NCBI GenBank assembly: GCA_013399875.1
Contig: VXAZ01006790.1
Location: forward strand, 124,001 to 188,000
Source of the DNA: Gymnorhina tibicen
Taxonomy: Eukaryota > Chordata > Aves > Passeriformes > Artamidae
DNA length: 64,000 nt
Direction: 5' to 3'
Numbering within the stretch: position 1 is the stretch's first letter; every line of letters begins with the position of its first letter. A program made the position numbers and the translations under genes. Under the pieces are notes generated by a model. It was not told the origin of the DNA, ran no database searches, and saw only the letters and a program-made list of their open reading frames with translations. Positions 12,201 through 27,200 of the stretch are shown here, piece after piece.

Positions 12201-15200
12201 CTCATTTTAGACCATCACCTAAATCCTTTTGTGTTAATCATCCCTCTTAATAATCTGTTTTAAGCCTAGTGCTAGCTGCCAGGACTTAGCTCTTTTTGCT
12301 GTTCCTCCAGCTTTCATTTTAATACATTTCCTAGTTTTCACATTGTTTCCACTTTTGAACCTGAGCACAACTGTAGGAGAGGTTCTTTGCTCCTCTAAGA
12401 ATGCTGTGAATATTATACTTTTTGTAATATTAGGATGAACTAGATACATACGAAAAAGTCTATTGTAATGAATGCTTGAAGACATGGTAGTTTATTTACT
12501 TTGACTCAACATATTCTCCAATTTTGATAATTATCCCTCCTCAGCCTACTTAAAAACTTCTAGCACTTAAACATGGAAATACATATACTGATATATAAAC
12601 ATCAATTTAAACCTTTCAGAGTCTGAGTTTCTACTTGAAAAGTGATTTTTAAATCATTTAACTGCCCCCAGAATTCCAGCATTCCCTGATATCCTTCAAA
12701 ATGTTACCAAATATCTCTTCGCTGGATCCTAAATTACTTCTGTTTCTTACACAGGGACCTGACAATCCCTACCTGTATAAGCAACATGGTCCAGCAGCCA
12801 CTGGACTGGAAGTCTGCTGCCTTGTACAGACACATTCCATGGTCTGAAGTGTATCAATCTGCATGGGTCATTTAACACTTTTCCCACCTGTTTCCTTCTC
12901 CTGAGAGATTTCTGGGACAGACCCTGGATGTACAGTGTCACCCAGGCACTGATGGCACTGCTCTAAACTTGAACTTCCAGGCAAATAAAAATAAAAACAC
13001 CAGGAATGATCACATGTTTCGCATAGCTACACTCTTCATTTCTGCTTTAAAAATAAACATGCCATTATACATAGCAATTATCCTATCATTTCTTTAAGTA
13101 ACTCAACTACCTTGATGATTATTATATCATATGGCCAAGCAGGGCCCTGAAATTCCACATAAGCCTGACACCAAATGTTTTTCCTCTCCTGTGTACTCGA
13201 ATTCTTCATATAAGCCCTCTTAACTGGCACTTGTCACCTCTCTAAGTCAGCCTTTAAAGACACTAAGTTGGTGTATGACAGATTTCTACAGCTCTCTGAA
13301 AAAAGGGTCACCTCGGTCCTACTGCTTTCTAAAATTGAGTGATTTAATAAGAATTTAAGAAGATTACGTTACTTGGAGGAAATGGTTCTAGGAAAGATTC
13401 AGAATAATTACAAGAAAGAGTCACAGTAAATAAGAATTTCTGAAAAGAAAAGGAGACATGAGGAAGTGCTTTCAAGTAGTTCTCCAATACAGCCATGAAG
13501 GATGGCAAACAGTCTTGGTAGCTCGTGGTGGGCTCATTGCTTGGCTTGCAAATGCCCACCCTCTCACTCTCCCTCCTCAACAGATCAGGAGGAAAACCAA
13601 TAAGCTGGGAAGAGCTCACAGGTGGAGAGAAAGGAAGGGACATCACCTACTAACTACTCTCACAGGCAAAATAGAGTAAAATGGGGAAAATGTATTTAAT
13701 CTATTAATCTAGAAATAGGTTATTCTAAAAAAATCTCCACAACAAATAATACTGTTAAAAATCAAATCATGTACCAGTTTAGCAGTAGGGGAAGCCAATA
13801 CTCCAAGTGACTGATCAGTATTTGCTTCTAAGTCCTCCATTCCATTTTTAAGGGCTACATCTTTTCTTTTTCTCTGGCAGAATGGCTTGAGAAATTTAGT
13901 CTCTTCATGATCTACTTGCTCCTTCACCTTGTAAGACTCCAGCTGTGAAAGAACTTCAGCTCTTTCCAATTGTAAGGCTTCAAGCTCTTGCATATGGGCC
14001 TTGCTTTCACTTTCCAGTTTTGCAATGCTCCCTTGCAGTTCCTTGATTTCTCTCAGATAAGCTACTTCTTTCTGATTCACTGCTTGCACCTGGAAATCAA
14101 GCCTAGAAACTTCTAATTGAAGACTGTAAACATCTTGTGCCTGACTTGCATCTCTCTTTTCCAACTCTGTTTGGAGCTCTGCTACCTTTTCTGTTAAGTA
14201 CTGCAGCTCAGTTGCGTCAGCTTCTCTTTGATCCGCCATTGTCTTAATTTGCATCTCTTTCTCTAGAATATTTGCTTCCCTTTCTCTCACCTTATCTTCA
14301 AGTTCTTGAACTAGAGATGTAGTCATCTTTGTCTCAGCCTCTCTCTGAGACAAACGACTTTGGGCAACGTTGTATTCTTCCTGAAGTGCCTGGTGCTGGA
14401 TTCTCAAGGAGCTGAGCTCTGCAACAGACTGCTCTGATGACTTTCGCAACTGCTGGCATTTTTTCTCCAAAATTTCCACTTCTGTTTTGAGCTGCAATTC
14501 CTTCTTTTCCAGTTGCTGCTGCAGAGCTTCTTTAGAAGCTGAGACATGCTCCAGTTCCTCCTGAAGTTCTCTCACTCTGGAGAGTAGTGATGCATTTCTT
14601 CTGTTCGGATCGGGATCACCCTGACAATCTACCAGTCCCTTCTTCAACTCATTCTGAAGGTTTTCCACTGACTGTCCCAATGCACCTTCATAGAAATAAT
14701 CTTGGTTGTCACTATCTTCATGACATACTGGTCCAAATTGTGCCAGCTCTTTTTGAAGCTTCTCAATTACTCCATGGAGTTGCTCCACCTCTTCATCCTT
14801 GTTCTTACACAGCCTCTCCTGGTCAACACGAAGGTGCTCGACCAGTGATCTGAGTTCTTCAATTTCAGGTTTTTGGTCTTCTGCAACCTAAGCAAAAGGA
14901 TAAGGACTGAGTATTATGTATGTAGGGAATTATTATTGCACACAGAGTTTATATTTCCCGTCTGCATCACACAGGCATTAAATCACACATTTAACAGCAG
15001 AAAGAACCACACATTTCAGCTGGTAACTTCTCAAAATAATCTCTACTTTCCTAAGAGGATTATCAAACAGATTTCATTTACAGTAAGAATCTGCACACCT
15101 TGCTTCCCCCAAAAATCAAGCAATGAAGATATAGTAAGCACTTACTTTATTCTCCAGAGCATTCTGCAGCTCATGCTGAAGTCTCTTCATCTGCTCATTC

Positions 15201-18200
15201 AAGTGATCGATTTCTTGATTCTTTTCTTCAAGCAGTGCTTGTGGGAATGACAAAGATGAGGAATCACTAATACCCAGGTCCTGACTTTGCTTCACATGAA
15301 GTTTTGTTAGATCCTCCTGACCAGAAAAAACAATAATCTCATTAGAAAGGACTGACTTTCTCTCTCAGCCTAATGGCAGAACAGAACTAGGGGCTTTGTT
15401 TAAACATTCTCCTCTACTATAATGGTGAAGAGCTCAGGAACACAACTACAGCTTCTTTGAGTTTGCACCACTGTATTAGACTGCCCCAACACAGAAAATA
15501 ACCTCAGCTTTTGATTTAAATCAAATCACTGTAGAAGATAATGCTATGAGCATGAATCTAGAATACTGGGGGGGCTTTGATTCTATAATACACCCAAGCA
15601 TTAGTCTTTTAAAGGTAATGCAGCATTCTGCTGGCAAGAGAAACAACCCAAACATCTGTTTACAACATCATGAGATGAAGACTTCAACACTCAAGAAAGC
15701 AGGTCTCTGACATGTTAGGCAGTGTGCTAAAGGAACCTACCTTCAAGTGCGCATTCTCTGCCTGAAGCTGGATGATGTTGGAAGTATTAAGGTTTTTTTG
15801 TATCTCTAACTGCAAGTTCAGCTGCAGTATCTCCTCATCTTTCTTGCTCAAGTTATGTTTATATTGTTCTAGTTGGTCTAACAAGTTTGCAATCTAAAAA
15901 AAGAGATACATAGCTGTTTCAATTAAGTCCTCTAAGATAAAACTTCATTCATCGTATTATTTAACAACAAGAAGTAACTTCAGCAAATTCAATGATTTAA
16001 ACTCTAATCAACCTGCATTAATAAAATACCTGAGACATAAAAAGTGAGAAGCTTGTGTTCCAGCTCCTCATCTGCAAAACCAAAGTACTGCAAAGGTGGG
16101 TTTCTGTTTTCTTTTTTAAAAACATCTACCTGCTCAGAAAAGATCCATTACTCTGTATTGTGAATGATCAAGGCTTGACTAATGTCATTTGATGTAACAA
16201 TATGAGATATTAGCATTTGATGTGCAACAATGACAAGCAGCCAATAAAAACACCATCCTTCTCCTCCCAGAAGCCAGAAATGAGCATTGCAGTGCCAATC
16301 CCAGTAACACAGACAACAAAGAGATGATTCAATAACCACACTTTTCTACGCAGTGTGATGTTTTTATCATCTCTTGCCTTAATGGGTAGCAAGGTATAGT
16401 GGCTTTGGGAATTACGATTGTTGAAATCAGACTTCATAAGAGAAATGGAAATTCCATCTGTAAGAAATTGATTTTTATTATCTTTTACTGCTCTTGAAAG
16501 AATGGTGTACAATTGACTGAAGGATCACTCCTGTTTTTCTTCTTCACATATCCATAACTGGACTATGTTTCTATATCACAGATATTATAATAATTATTTA
16601 ATAACAATATAAACATACAGTGGGGTTGTGTATGCATCTATACATGTAAATCCAAATAAAAGTTCCAAATATTGGGACCAATTTCTCTCTGTTTCTTCTT
16701 AGCTCGACACAAAAACTCATCACAAACATTCTCTCAAAACAGGTTAAATTACACCATTATGGGTAATTGCCATTTCTGGTCTTAAAAGAATTATCCTTTA
16801 CTCTCAAACAAAAACTTATCTACCTACTTCAAATTTGGAAGGAAAGATCAGTTTACAACTGATACTGATCAGTTTCAAAGTTATGTGAATCATCACAAGA
16901 CCGTTTCCAGCAGGAAAGGAGATGGACACAGAACAAAGCAAGAAAAAGGAAGGTTAGTTGAGGCTAAAGCAACTTAAAGTCTGCAGGACTCTCCCAAAGC
17001 TCTCACCTCTCTCTCCTTGGCCTGAAGTGCTTCCTGCTCTGCTTGTAGCTGCTCCTTCAGCACTGGGGCAGAACTGCCATCCACTGGCACTCGATGCCTC
17101 GCTTCATCCAGTTTAGACTGCAGCGCAGAGATCTGGATCAGGTTATTGTACTGCTGCTGTTGTAATGCCTCTTTATCCTGAAAAATGAATTTTTTTAATG
17201 TTAGAATTAATTGCTGTCAATATACAAACCTACCTAACCAGAACAATTCTGCCAAAACACTTCATCGACCCTGACACACCCAGTACAAGAAAAGGGCATA
17301 ATCCCAATGACCTATAAAGAAATAGAAATTCAAAACAACAGAATGCTTTTAGCTCAAAGTTTTTATCCTTTATTTTTTGTAATGCAAGTTTAATTGTAGC
17401 ATTCAATGATAAATTATACTTTTTCAGTTACACAGCATTTTATACATTTAAGAACATAACATCTTGGTCTTGTAGCCACTTCCAAATTTCTTATGATACC
17501 ATACATGTGCCAAACTAAATTTGATAGATGGACACAATTTAAGAAATGAAGAGTTCTGGGTAGATCAAAACCTACTCAAATACATCAAGTTCAGTCAGAA
17601 TGTGATAAAGCAGCACTAAGTTTGTCCAACCTGTGATCTGCCAAGCTACCATAGCTTTTTTAATTTAAAAAATTCTTTTTTGATCCTCCTTCTCTCACAG
17701 TCCTTCTCAAGAGCTGGGTCACTTCAAGGAGGAAGGGTTCACTTGGGAATTGTCCAAACAAGCATACATATCTGTACTTAATATAGTAAAAGAAAGCTGG
17801 ACAAGAAACCTAAGGCAGTAATTGCCTCTGCTGTTCAACACTTACTCTGCCCATAGTTTAATGCACATATCTTTAATAGGTTGTTTTAGACTTGTATGAT
17901 TTGTAAAAAAATACATAAACTTAACCATCTTTTCTCTAGTTCAAGAGATCTAAGACCCAGAGTACATGGCTAGCATCTTCTGATTGTGAACTGAAAGTAG
18001 TAGCAATTAAAAAAATAAAAATAAATCACAAAGTTAATGCCGTATCACAGTATCAAAAGGTAAGGGAAAAACGGAAATTTTTCTTGCCCTCCCATGAAAC
18101 CTGTGATATCAACCAGCCCCTCTGGCAGCCCCTCAGGAAAGAACACACATAAAACCAAACCCCAAGCAACAGCAGAGCCTTTTTTTGTTGTTGTTTTTTA

Positions 18201-21200
18201 TCAACTAACAACATTACCCAAACCACACTGATCACTGACCAAAACTCTTCAGTAACAATGTGCAATCCAGACTCCTGCAGAAGTGGGCTGCCTTAGCTCC
18301 AGTGTCCCTGCCTTTCCTGGACAGCAAAGCTGCAAGTGTGCAGTGTCAGTACAGCTCTGCACACAGGAGTTCAGCTCCTCCTGTCATTCTCTAGTTGCCA
18401 TGTCCCAAGGTTGCTACAGTGACCCAACAAAATCAAGTGGCAAACCAGGCAAAAATCAGGGCTTTATATAATGCACCTTCACTGTAAAACCTTCTGGGTG
18501 GTCATTCACATGTAGTCTACCTTGGGGTCTTCTTCCATGAATGCCAAAATCCACAGGAGAGCAGACTCCCTAAATTAGCCCCACTTCTCAAGCCAAAGCG
18601 TGAGCAATCCTCTCAACACAACCCTATCCAGGAGCTTCAGTGTTACGTGTCAGCAACCTGAACCACTGAAAGGAATTGGAGCAGGATAAAACACCTGCTC
18701 CATGTACATCACAGCAGGCAAATGGATCTGTTAGCTGTGACTTTACTCAGTATTCCTCATAAACCCCCACTGTTCTATATTCAAGACATTCTATTTCCAG
18801 ACCTAATTCTTATTTCTCTATCACCTGCAATACATGCATTTTCCATATGTTGGAATTTAGGGGACAATAAAACTGCAATTATTATTCACATCAAGTGTAT
18901 TTTTACAGAAAAATGCCATGGCATGCAATTGTTGTTAGAGCTCCACTGGAACTTATTTACTGCACAAAATTGCTTCAAGACAAGCTATTACACTGCTTAC
19001 AGGTGGCAAATTGAATAGTACAACCTATTTTAGATTGGGTTAATTAGTTTCTAGGACAAAAAAACCAAAAACTCAAGAGTTTGGCTTATTTAAGATATTT
19101 ACAAAACACCAATTGATGGGGACATTCAGACAACTACAAGAATATTCTGAATTCACATGGTTAAAGAAGGCCTGTTTAACAGCAAGCAAAGATTCCAGAG
19201 AAAAGAGCAACTTGCCAACAGCAAGCAGCACCACAGTCTCCATCCACTCCAAGGAAGACAAAGTAAGTGGGCATGGCTTTTGTATGTTTGGATAAAACCA
19301 CAGAAAAAATTAAGCTGGGAAAGGTCTTTAGAATTCTCTGACTTGAAGCACAACCAGCTTGGCTCTGCTCAGGCAATTCTCACATCTCCCAGTCAGATGC
19401 CACTCTGAGCTTCCTTGCAGCAGTAGCTGCCCCCAGTGTGACCACTTCCCCCTTCCATTTAACTGGAATTTTTCTTGTTTATACTCATAGCTTCTCATCC
19501 TTTCATTTGCACCTTCTAGTCTGACTCCACCTCCTTATAACCTCATATGACGTGACTGTAGGCAACAAGATCTCCACAAAGCTTTTAATAATACTCAACA
19601 AAGGAAAATTGTTGGGAGGAAACTGAACATTTAGTTTCAGATGGTAGAAAAAATTACTCAGATGTTTGGTAACTTTTGCTAAATGGATTGTAATTCGTAA
19701 CTCTAGGCTGTGATTAACTCTGCAGTAGTAACAAAGCAGTAGAAGTTCCCGACTATGGCAAACAGATACGGCTTCAAAGACACAGAGCAAGAAGGGCTAC
19801 AGATTAAGATAATTTGATTTTAAACACAAGTACTTACTGAAGACCCTCAATGTTTGATATTCAGTAACACTACCTTCTCAGAAACTTCCAGACAAGCACA
19901 AGAGCAGCTCTGAAGCAGCAAACATGAACAACTGTCAAAAGCAGCCTCCATAGTAGGGCTTTGAGTTAAGTCTTACTTAAGTCTTATAAGTAATATCTAA
20001 GTACACACTACTTACAAGTAGTATGTAAGTCTTTATAATGGATTTAGAGTTTGTAGAACCAGAGATTTTTTAAAACTGTGGCTGTGATATGTGCCATTAA
20101 TACACCAGTTTAACTCACCACTGGGTGCCAGACAGCATCGCAACCACTACTGACAACCCCCATAAAGCCATTGTTGTGTAATGCCAACCCCATTTAAATA
20201 AGGATTTAAAAATTACCTGTTTCAGTTCAGTTTCCACTTTCTTCATTTTCTGCAGCTGTTGTTCCAAGCTGTGTACGGTCTTTGAGACCTCAGTACCATT
20301 GAGCTTCAGCTCTTGGATCTGTGCTACCAGTTTTTCTATCTCTTTATCACGAGCTGCAATTTCTTGGTGTTTTCGCTCCTTTTCTAATAACAGTTTATTG
20401 TAATCGTCCATCTTCTCTTTTATTTCTGCTTGCAAAGATTCTACCTACATAGAAATCGCAGTATACAGATATTCAGGCAATATGAACAAATTTCCTTCCA
20501 GTTGAAAGCCAGAGTAATTTCATGTTAAAGCAGGTTTTACTATGGATTAAAGTAGTGCTAAAATCCCAGGTGAAAATAAAACTAAATATGCATAGAAAGT
20601 ATGAAAAAGTCAGCTTTCTGAAATCTTGTTTTCCAAATGCAGCAGCTCTTAGATACATGTGTGATTACTCTCTCAACATTTGCAGTACTCTCATAAAGGA
20701 CTAGATGAAGGTGTACTCTCAAAGGAGCCTTTTGGTGGAGGGGGTTAGTTGTTATGAGATTAAAAATCCACCAAGATTACATGAATTATTAATAATAGCA
20801 TTGGATTTATTTCTGTAACCTCAGAACTCTCTTCCAATATTCCAAGAAATTCCAGTTTAAAGTAAGACACCAAGAACTGAAGGATAAATATGCAATCAGA
20901 GAGATTTTCAGGAGTCAACATAGAACAGGTACTTCTTTTTCCAAAAATCATTTAAATATGAAGAGGATACCAATTTTGAACTTTAGCTGCAGGAAAACAG
21001 TCATTCATTCATCCCAGTAATCAAGGTGAAGGCAAGGCTAGGAGCTTTGGTATGACAGACAGACTACCTCAGGGTGCAATAAAGTCATTTAGCATAGTGA
21101 AAGCAAGCTCAGGCAGGAAAGCAGTGGGAAAGGAGAAATAATTTAGTCAATACCCATGAGCAAGGAAGATGGGATTTTACAAAATAAATGTTTTGTTCAT

Positions 21201-24200
21201 CAAAAAGTGTCTGAATTCATGTAAATCTCACTTCAACATTATGAAATAAAAATTCTTTGCATTAATATAGATCTTTACATCTTCAAAGTATTGTGCAGAT
21301 ATTACTAAAGCAGCAAAACCTGCTTGAGCAAATAGAGCAGTCAAATTAATAAGCAGGGAGAGTATAAGAGACTGGTTAAGAAAACCAAAAGTTATGAGTA
21401 TTACATTTTCAAGGCACATTTACAGGCATAAACATTTCCTTGACTGTGTATGTATCTTACTCCCTTCTCCTCTCATCAGCAACTAACCACTGCTAACCGT
21501 AACACAGGCCTTACAGTAAAGCTTTTGGGTATACAAAAATCTTCTAGAAGTCTAATCTTTCTAATGCTACAAAATTTTGGCATCAGAATCCCAAAACTAT
21601 GACACTTCAGACATAAAAAGCGCGTTTTTAACACCACATTGCTAGAAAGCTGGTGCTGCAATCCTGTAGCTAGAAAACACTTCCATAACCTTCACTCTCA
21701 CAGTGCACACTGCAGCTCCCAAGAACCAGTCCACACTCTTTTTACAAAATAATCCCAGTCACACATACCTTGAACCTAGTAAACACCAGAGAGGGAAACT
21801 CGTTATAACTGTTACATGCAGAAATCAGGAGTTCACTTGAGCTGATTTGGTTTGGAGTGAGTGAAGCACTTACTGATGTTACAGCTGCATTAAACAACTG
21901 AACAAATACTGACATTTCCTGGCACAGAATGCCTGCATACTGCACCCTACCCAAAAATGTCACTTACTTAGGTACCATCCTTGTGTGTTTTTCTCCAAGT
22001 AAGTTTTCATCCTTTCTGAGAGAGGTTGCAAAGCTATAGCATTAATTTTTTCAGCTATGCCCTCCAGCATGGAAAATTCATTCACTGGAAATTCATTCAT
22101 ATCGAAGATACAGATGTGCACCTCTCACACTGAGGTACACAATTCCATAAACTATACATAAATAGGCAGATGGAAATGAAATTAAGTAGTTTACACATCG
22201 AAGTCTTGGTAAGAGCCAGGGTCACAAACAAAAGCTGAAGGCTAGGGCACAGTTTTATCATCACCATTCCAGTATCTTTGTTTCATGCTCCAAACCTCAA
22301 CTTCTCCTTTCATACCAAAAGGCTGTTCCAGTGAATAACTGCCTGTAACACCTCCGAGCAATAAGCCAGGAGAGCTAAGTACTTATGTACAGGTAATTAA
22401 ATTGAAAGCAGTTCTTCATTCCCTGCAAGAACTCTGCCACCCTAAAACCTGAATTCTTAGCTCCAAGTCATGCTGAGTCATGCCTTGACATAACAAGAAG
22501 AGGAAAAAAGCTAAAGCATACCTAGAAGGGACTGAAAGGAAAAGGAAAGAAAAGTTAAGAGACATTCATGCTGTTTTCCATACCTGTAGAATCAATTCAT
22601 AGTTCTGTATAATGTTCATTTATGTGAAAAAAAACAACCAACCAAAGGGAAAAAAAAAAAAAAGCAAAAGTTAATTTTTGAAGCCAAGCATCAAATAAAT
22701 GAACATGTGTAAAAAAGGACTCATTTATAAACTTAAATAGGATGAGGCATGCAGACAAAGGACATCTCTATTACAATTGTTATAGGTTTAAAAAATAAAC
22801 ACATTAAGAACCAAAAAAGTCATTCCTCAGATGTGCTTTTTAGAGTGGAGTGTCTGTAGGGTTGTCCTCCTTGGTTCATTTAAACCAGACTCAGAAACTT
22901 TGGGACACATAGAACAGTTCTTTCCATCTCCATAACAATTAATGTAAGTGCACCCTCATTGCCTAAATGTAGCTCAATCAGCTGGGGAAAAATCTGCTCT
23001 CTGGGTAACAGAGGAAAAAAGTCTCCCAAGAGCCAGACCCCCAAGAACATACAGTTTTGGTATTTAATTGTAATAAACAACTCCTTTGGCCACCAACTCT
23101 GATTTTACTCACCCTGTGCTCTCTGGACTGTCCTGAAGTCTGTGATTTTGCTGACAGTTTTAACTGTTCTTCCAATTTCCGAATTTCCTGCTGAAAATCA
23201 TCGCGTTCATGTTCCCTTTCTATGGCTTGTTCCTGTAAACCCAGCCAGAGAGAATCAAAATATTTTTGAAGATATCATTACAATCTTGAGTACAAGAAGA
23301 ATTTGGGGTTTGTTTTTGTGGTGAAGAAACTGTTAATTTAAAAAATAATTAACTAACTACTCATAACTAATCAGGACTACCTTCTAGTAGTCCTGAAAGC
23401 ATAGCTACAGTTACAGGGAAATGAAAAAAAAGAGAAAGCACCTTTTTGACTACAAAGTACATATAAACTAAAATTATCAGTTAATAAAAAGGAAAAATTA
23501 CCCTCAATACTACAAAAAAGGAGTTGAAAATTGAACTTTTTTTTTTTTCTTTTATGAGACTAGAATACCAAGGTCTTAATTTCAAACAAAACTGAAAATA
23601 GCCCATTTTGGGAACCACCTTCCATGTCTCAATCCAGGACAAGAATTTATCACCTCCAAACGCATGGAAATGTGGTCTCTTACTTACATCCATGAACTGC
23701 CGCTGGTTTTTAAGCTGTTTTTCAAGAACTTCAATTTGCTGTTTCAATTCAGCAACCTCCAGTAACTGTGTAGCCAGGTCTTGGTTACTGTGCAGCTGCT
23801 CTTCCAGTTCCACCTCCAAAACCTTCATCTGAGAGCGTAAATTGGAATGGTCCTTTTCTGCCTGACACTGAAGCTCGAGTTTCTCCTTTGACAAAAATTC
23901 CACTTCTTTGAGTAAACCTAAGTAAGAACACAAAATAATAAAAGCTGTCAGTGCAGGGTACAAAAGTCAAAGGCTTCAGATCAGATTAAATTTGGGTACT
24001 TTGGACAGCATCAAAACAAAGAAAAATATTTATTCCTGAGGTAGGCTGTAAGAGACATCCTACACTGCTCTACCCTAAATCCTTGCCACCCTTCTGTCCC
24101 AAATCTCTCCTTAATCAAGCCATCCAATACAGAATTCTCAGTTCCTCTAAACTCTCATGCCAAGATTGGATGCCTTAGACATCTGTTATCTAGTCTCGGG

Positions 24201-27200
24201 CCAGTTTCTCCATTACTCCTGCCTCATGCCATGCTGGATACTGCTGCTGCCATCTATACTAGTGAGTCAGCACCCAGTCCCATCTTTCTAGTGGCCACTG
24301 GTGCCCAGCCTGACCCTGAAGCCAGCTGCTATGAAAAAACAAAGTTACTGTACTTCCCTGAACCTGAGTGGGGATTAAAACCTGGAGAAAAATCACACTT
24401 ACAGAAAATCAGTCTAGTTCTGAGGTTACAAAGGGAAGAAAACACCTGGGGAAAAAAATGGCATGTATCTTCCCTATGCACACTGCAGAAGAAATACCAA
24501 AAATAGGGAAGTGTACATAGCTCAAATTATTTAAGTTATCAAGAGTTAATTTATAGCTACAAACTGCATTTTCAATCAGTTGGATGCACTGAATACACTG
24601 TTTAGGAGACCAAAACTGAGACTGTACTGTGAACACTTGGAGAAAAGCTACTTTAATGTGAATATAGTTAGTAACCTGAGCATGAAAAGAAGCCTGTCTA
24701 TTTTGTATCAAAGTAAGGTCCTGCAAGAGCTCATGGTTTTATTTTTCAAATGTTGCATTATTCACCTCAAATGTTTTTGGTCATAGGTTAAAGGTAAGTC
24801 TATGATCCAAAAAAGACCTTAAGAAATCATGCAGCCCAATTTCCAGAACAGACAATTCCCTTTTTGAAGTATGACCAACTCAACGCATGTGATTTCTGAC
24901 CTAACATCATTACAAGCTGCTCTTACACATCTTTGATAACCACAGCCTACCCTACAACATTTTTTCTAGGGCTTCCCTGTCCACAAGTATTTAATGACAT
25001 TTCTAGACCCTCAAAACTAAGCAAAAAATCATAAAAATTTCCATGTTTGTGTATGAAAGGATAAGTGTGACAGGCTTGGAATGATGCAACAACATTTACA
25101 CTACACATTGGGGAAAATGTCACCACAGTGAGGATAATGGAAAACAACGTGCAAGGTCTGTGAAGTCTCTGGCTCTGGAAATCAAACAAAGCTGGACAAA
25201 GAGAAACAAGGAAAGCTTGGGACAAAAATATGGACTACATAAACTCTTGAGCTCCACAGCAATCCTGTTGTGGATTACAGCTACATTCCAACTGCATTTC
25301 ACTCCAAGCACTAATTATAGCCTACGTAATAACTACAGGCAATCACTGTGCCACACTCCCTACTTTTTCTTTTATTTTTAAATATTCACAATAAATAATC
25401 ACAAGTTCATTGGGCTGTGAATGTAACTCAGGCTCTGGCAGAATGCATGAAATGAAGACTCTCCCCTAATTTCTCTCCCAATCCCCCTGGAGCTGTATTG
25501 TACATACCATGTATCATATGTATCATGTGATGCAACCAAAAAAAACACAGAAAAAACCCAACAATTGCCTGAATTCCATTAGGACACTCAATCCTAGCCA
25601 CAGATGCATGACAGAACATCTTTTGCCAAGAGCTGGGTTTTGCCAAGCAGGAGATGGGAATAATGTGAATAAAATAGCACTCTAGTGTATTTGCTAATAC
25701 ATGGTGCAGAGAGGAGGGCAAGGTCAGGTGCTACAGATATTTGGGCACTCAAAGGAAGGTCATGGATGTAGACTGACCCTGACTGAAAAGGACTGGTATT
25801 TGGGAAAAAAAGCACAAGAATTTTGCCTCCTATATCCTAAGCAACATGGTCGATGGCTTCTTTTTTAGCTTCCAGAGGAAGGCTAGTGCTTTATGAGGAA
25901 CAAAATACTGATTACTGACCTACGCAGTCACCCCCTCAGACAGAAATTCAAGTTTATTGAAAAAAATAATTAGGCAAACAGATTTTACCTGGAATCAGTA
26001 GTATTTCATAGAAAGCAGGTCTCAAATTTTGGTAACCTCTGAGCGCAATCTCTCTGACAATTTTTTTAGTTGTTTTTTTTTTTAAGCACATGTTCCCCAA
26101 ATGTATAAATAGAATTTCAAGCAATACACCAATAGATCTTCAGCTCACAGATTTGTGTCTTTGAAGAGACAAACCTGCTATTGTTTTATTAATGCTACTT
26201 CACATCATGCAATTCCCCTTCAGAAAGGCCCCGGCACACTCTTCCCCACTCCCAAGATCATTAGCAAATGCCAAGCTCCATTCCAAAAGAGTTTTAATTA
26301 GCAAGGCCATTCTACTCACATTAGTACTCCACATGAAAAACAGGAGGAGATGTCAGCTTTTCAAGGAATAAGCCCATGTCAATCAACTCCAAACAATATG
26401 ATTTATATTTATCATATTTTCCACATACTACAAACAATTCCAAACCTGAGGAAGGGTACTACAGATGGCTGTGGTGGGGGAAAGGGGATGGATTTCAGGA
26501 CTCAGCCCTTGCAGCAAAAGCAACTGTTCAAGTTCTAAGGAGCTGCTGGCAAGAGCTGGGCTGCAGCTCCCGGGAGAATGTCAATCCCAAAATACACCAT
26601 AACCAACTCAGTTCTACATTCCCTCTCATTCAGAGGGCAGCAGCAAATTTCAGGACAGTGAGGTGGCTACCAAAAATAGGTTAAATTAAAAATAGTGTTC
26701 AAGGGAGATCTGAATGGACAGAAGGAATAAAGATACAGTAATGGGCAAGAAAGCTCAGTGCAGCTTTTTGACTCTTAACAGGAATTTACCTACGTAACTT
26801 TTTATTCACCTGACTGATTTGGTTTACTCAGTTCACACTGTCTGGGGAAAAAAAAGTCCAGAAACAAGAGACAGTGAATATGCAAGAATCTATGAATATA
26901 TATGTGTGTATAGATAAACTTAATCTAAAAAACAATAGGAAAATTATATTTTGAGTAGACCACAAAACAGTCATGGCAACTATGAATTTATCAGATCTAA
27001 ATGTTAGCCACTCAGGAGTTAAGTATGCAGAGTTCAGTTTAGAAGGAAAAAAAATTCCTCTTTCAATTTGGCATCCACAAATTTGACTTCAGCACTAGAC
27101 TTCCAAAATCAGTGTATAACTCTATGGATCCTTCTTGCTTATTTCCGGTTTCCTTTTTTATTCCATTAATAGCCTTCCCCACCATTCTGCTTTCCTTTTT

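Noticed and set aside
13344..13646. 100-codon minus-strand open frame in intron 35
   Set aside because: There is no coiled-coil character, no matching splice sites and no similarity to PCNT; exons 35 and 36 already join in frame.
19966..20035. Cluster of short inverted and direct AAGTCTTA / ACTACTT repeats
   Set aside because: Arms are only 7-8 bp and AT-rich, with no stable long stem; insufficient for an RNA gene or a mobile element terminus.
24231..24506. 91-codon + strand open frame in intron 28
   Set aside because: No splice context, domain or repeat support; expected by chance in 4 kb of intron.
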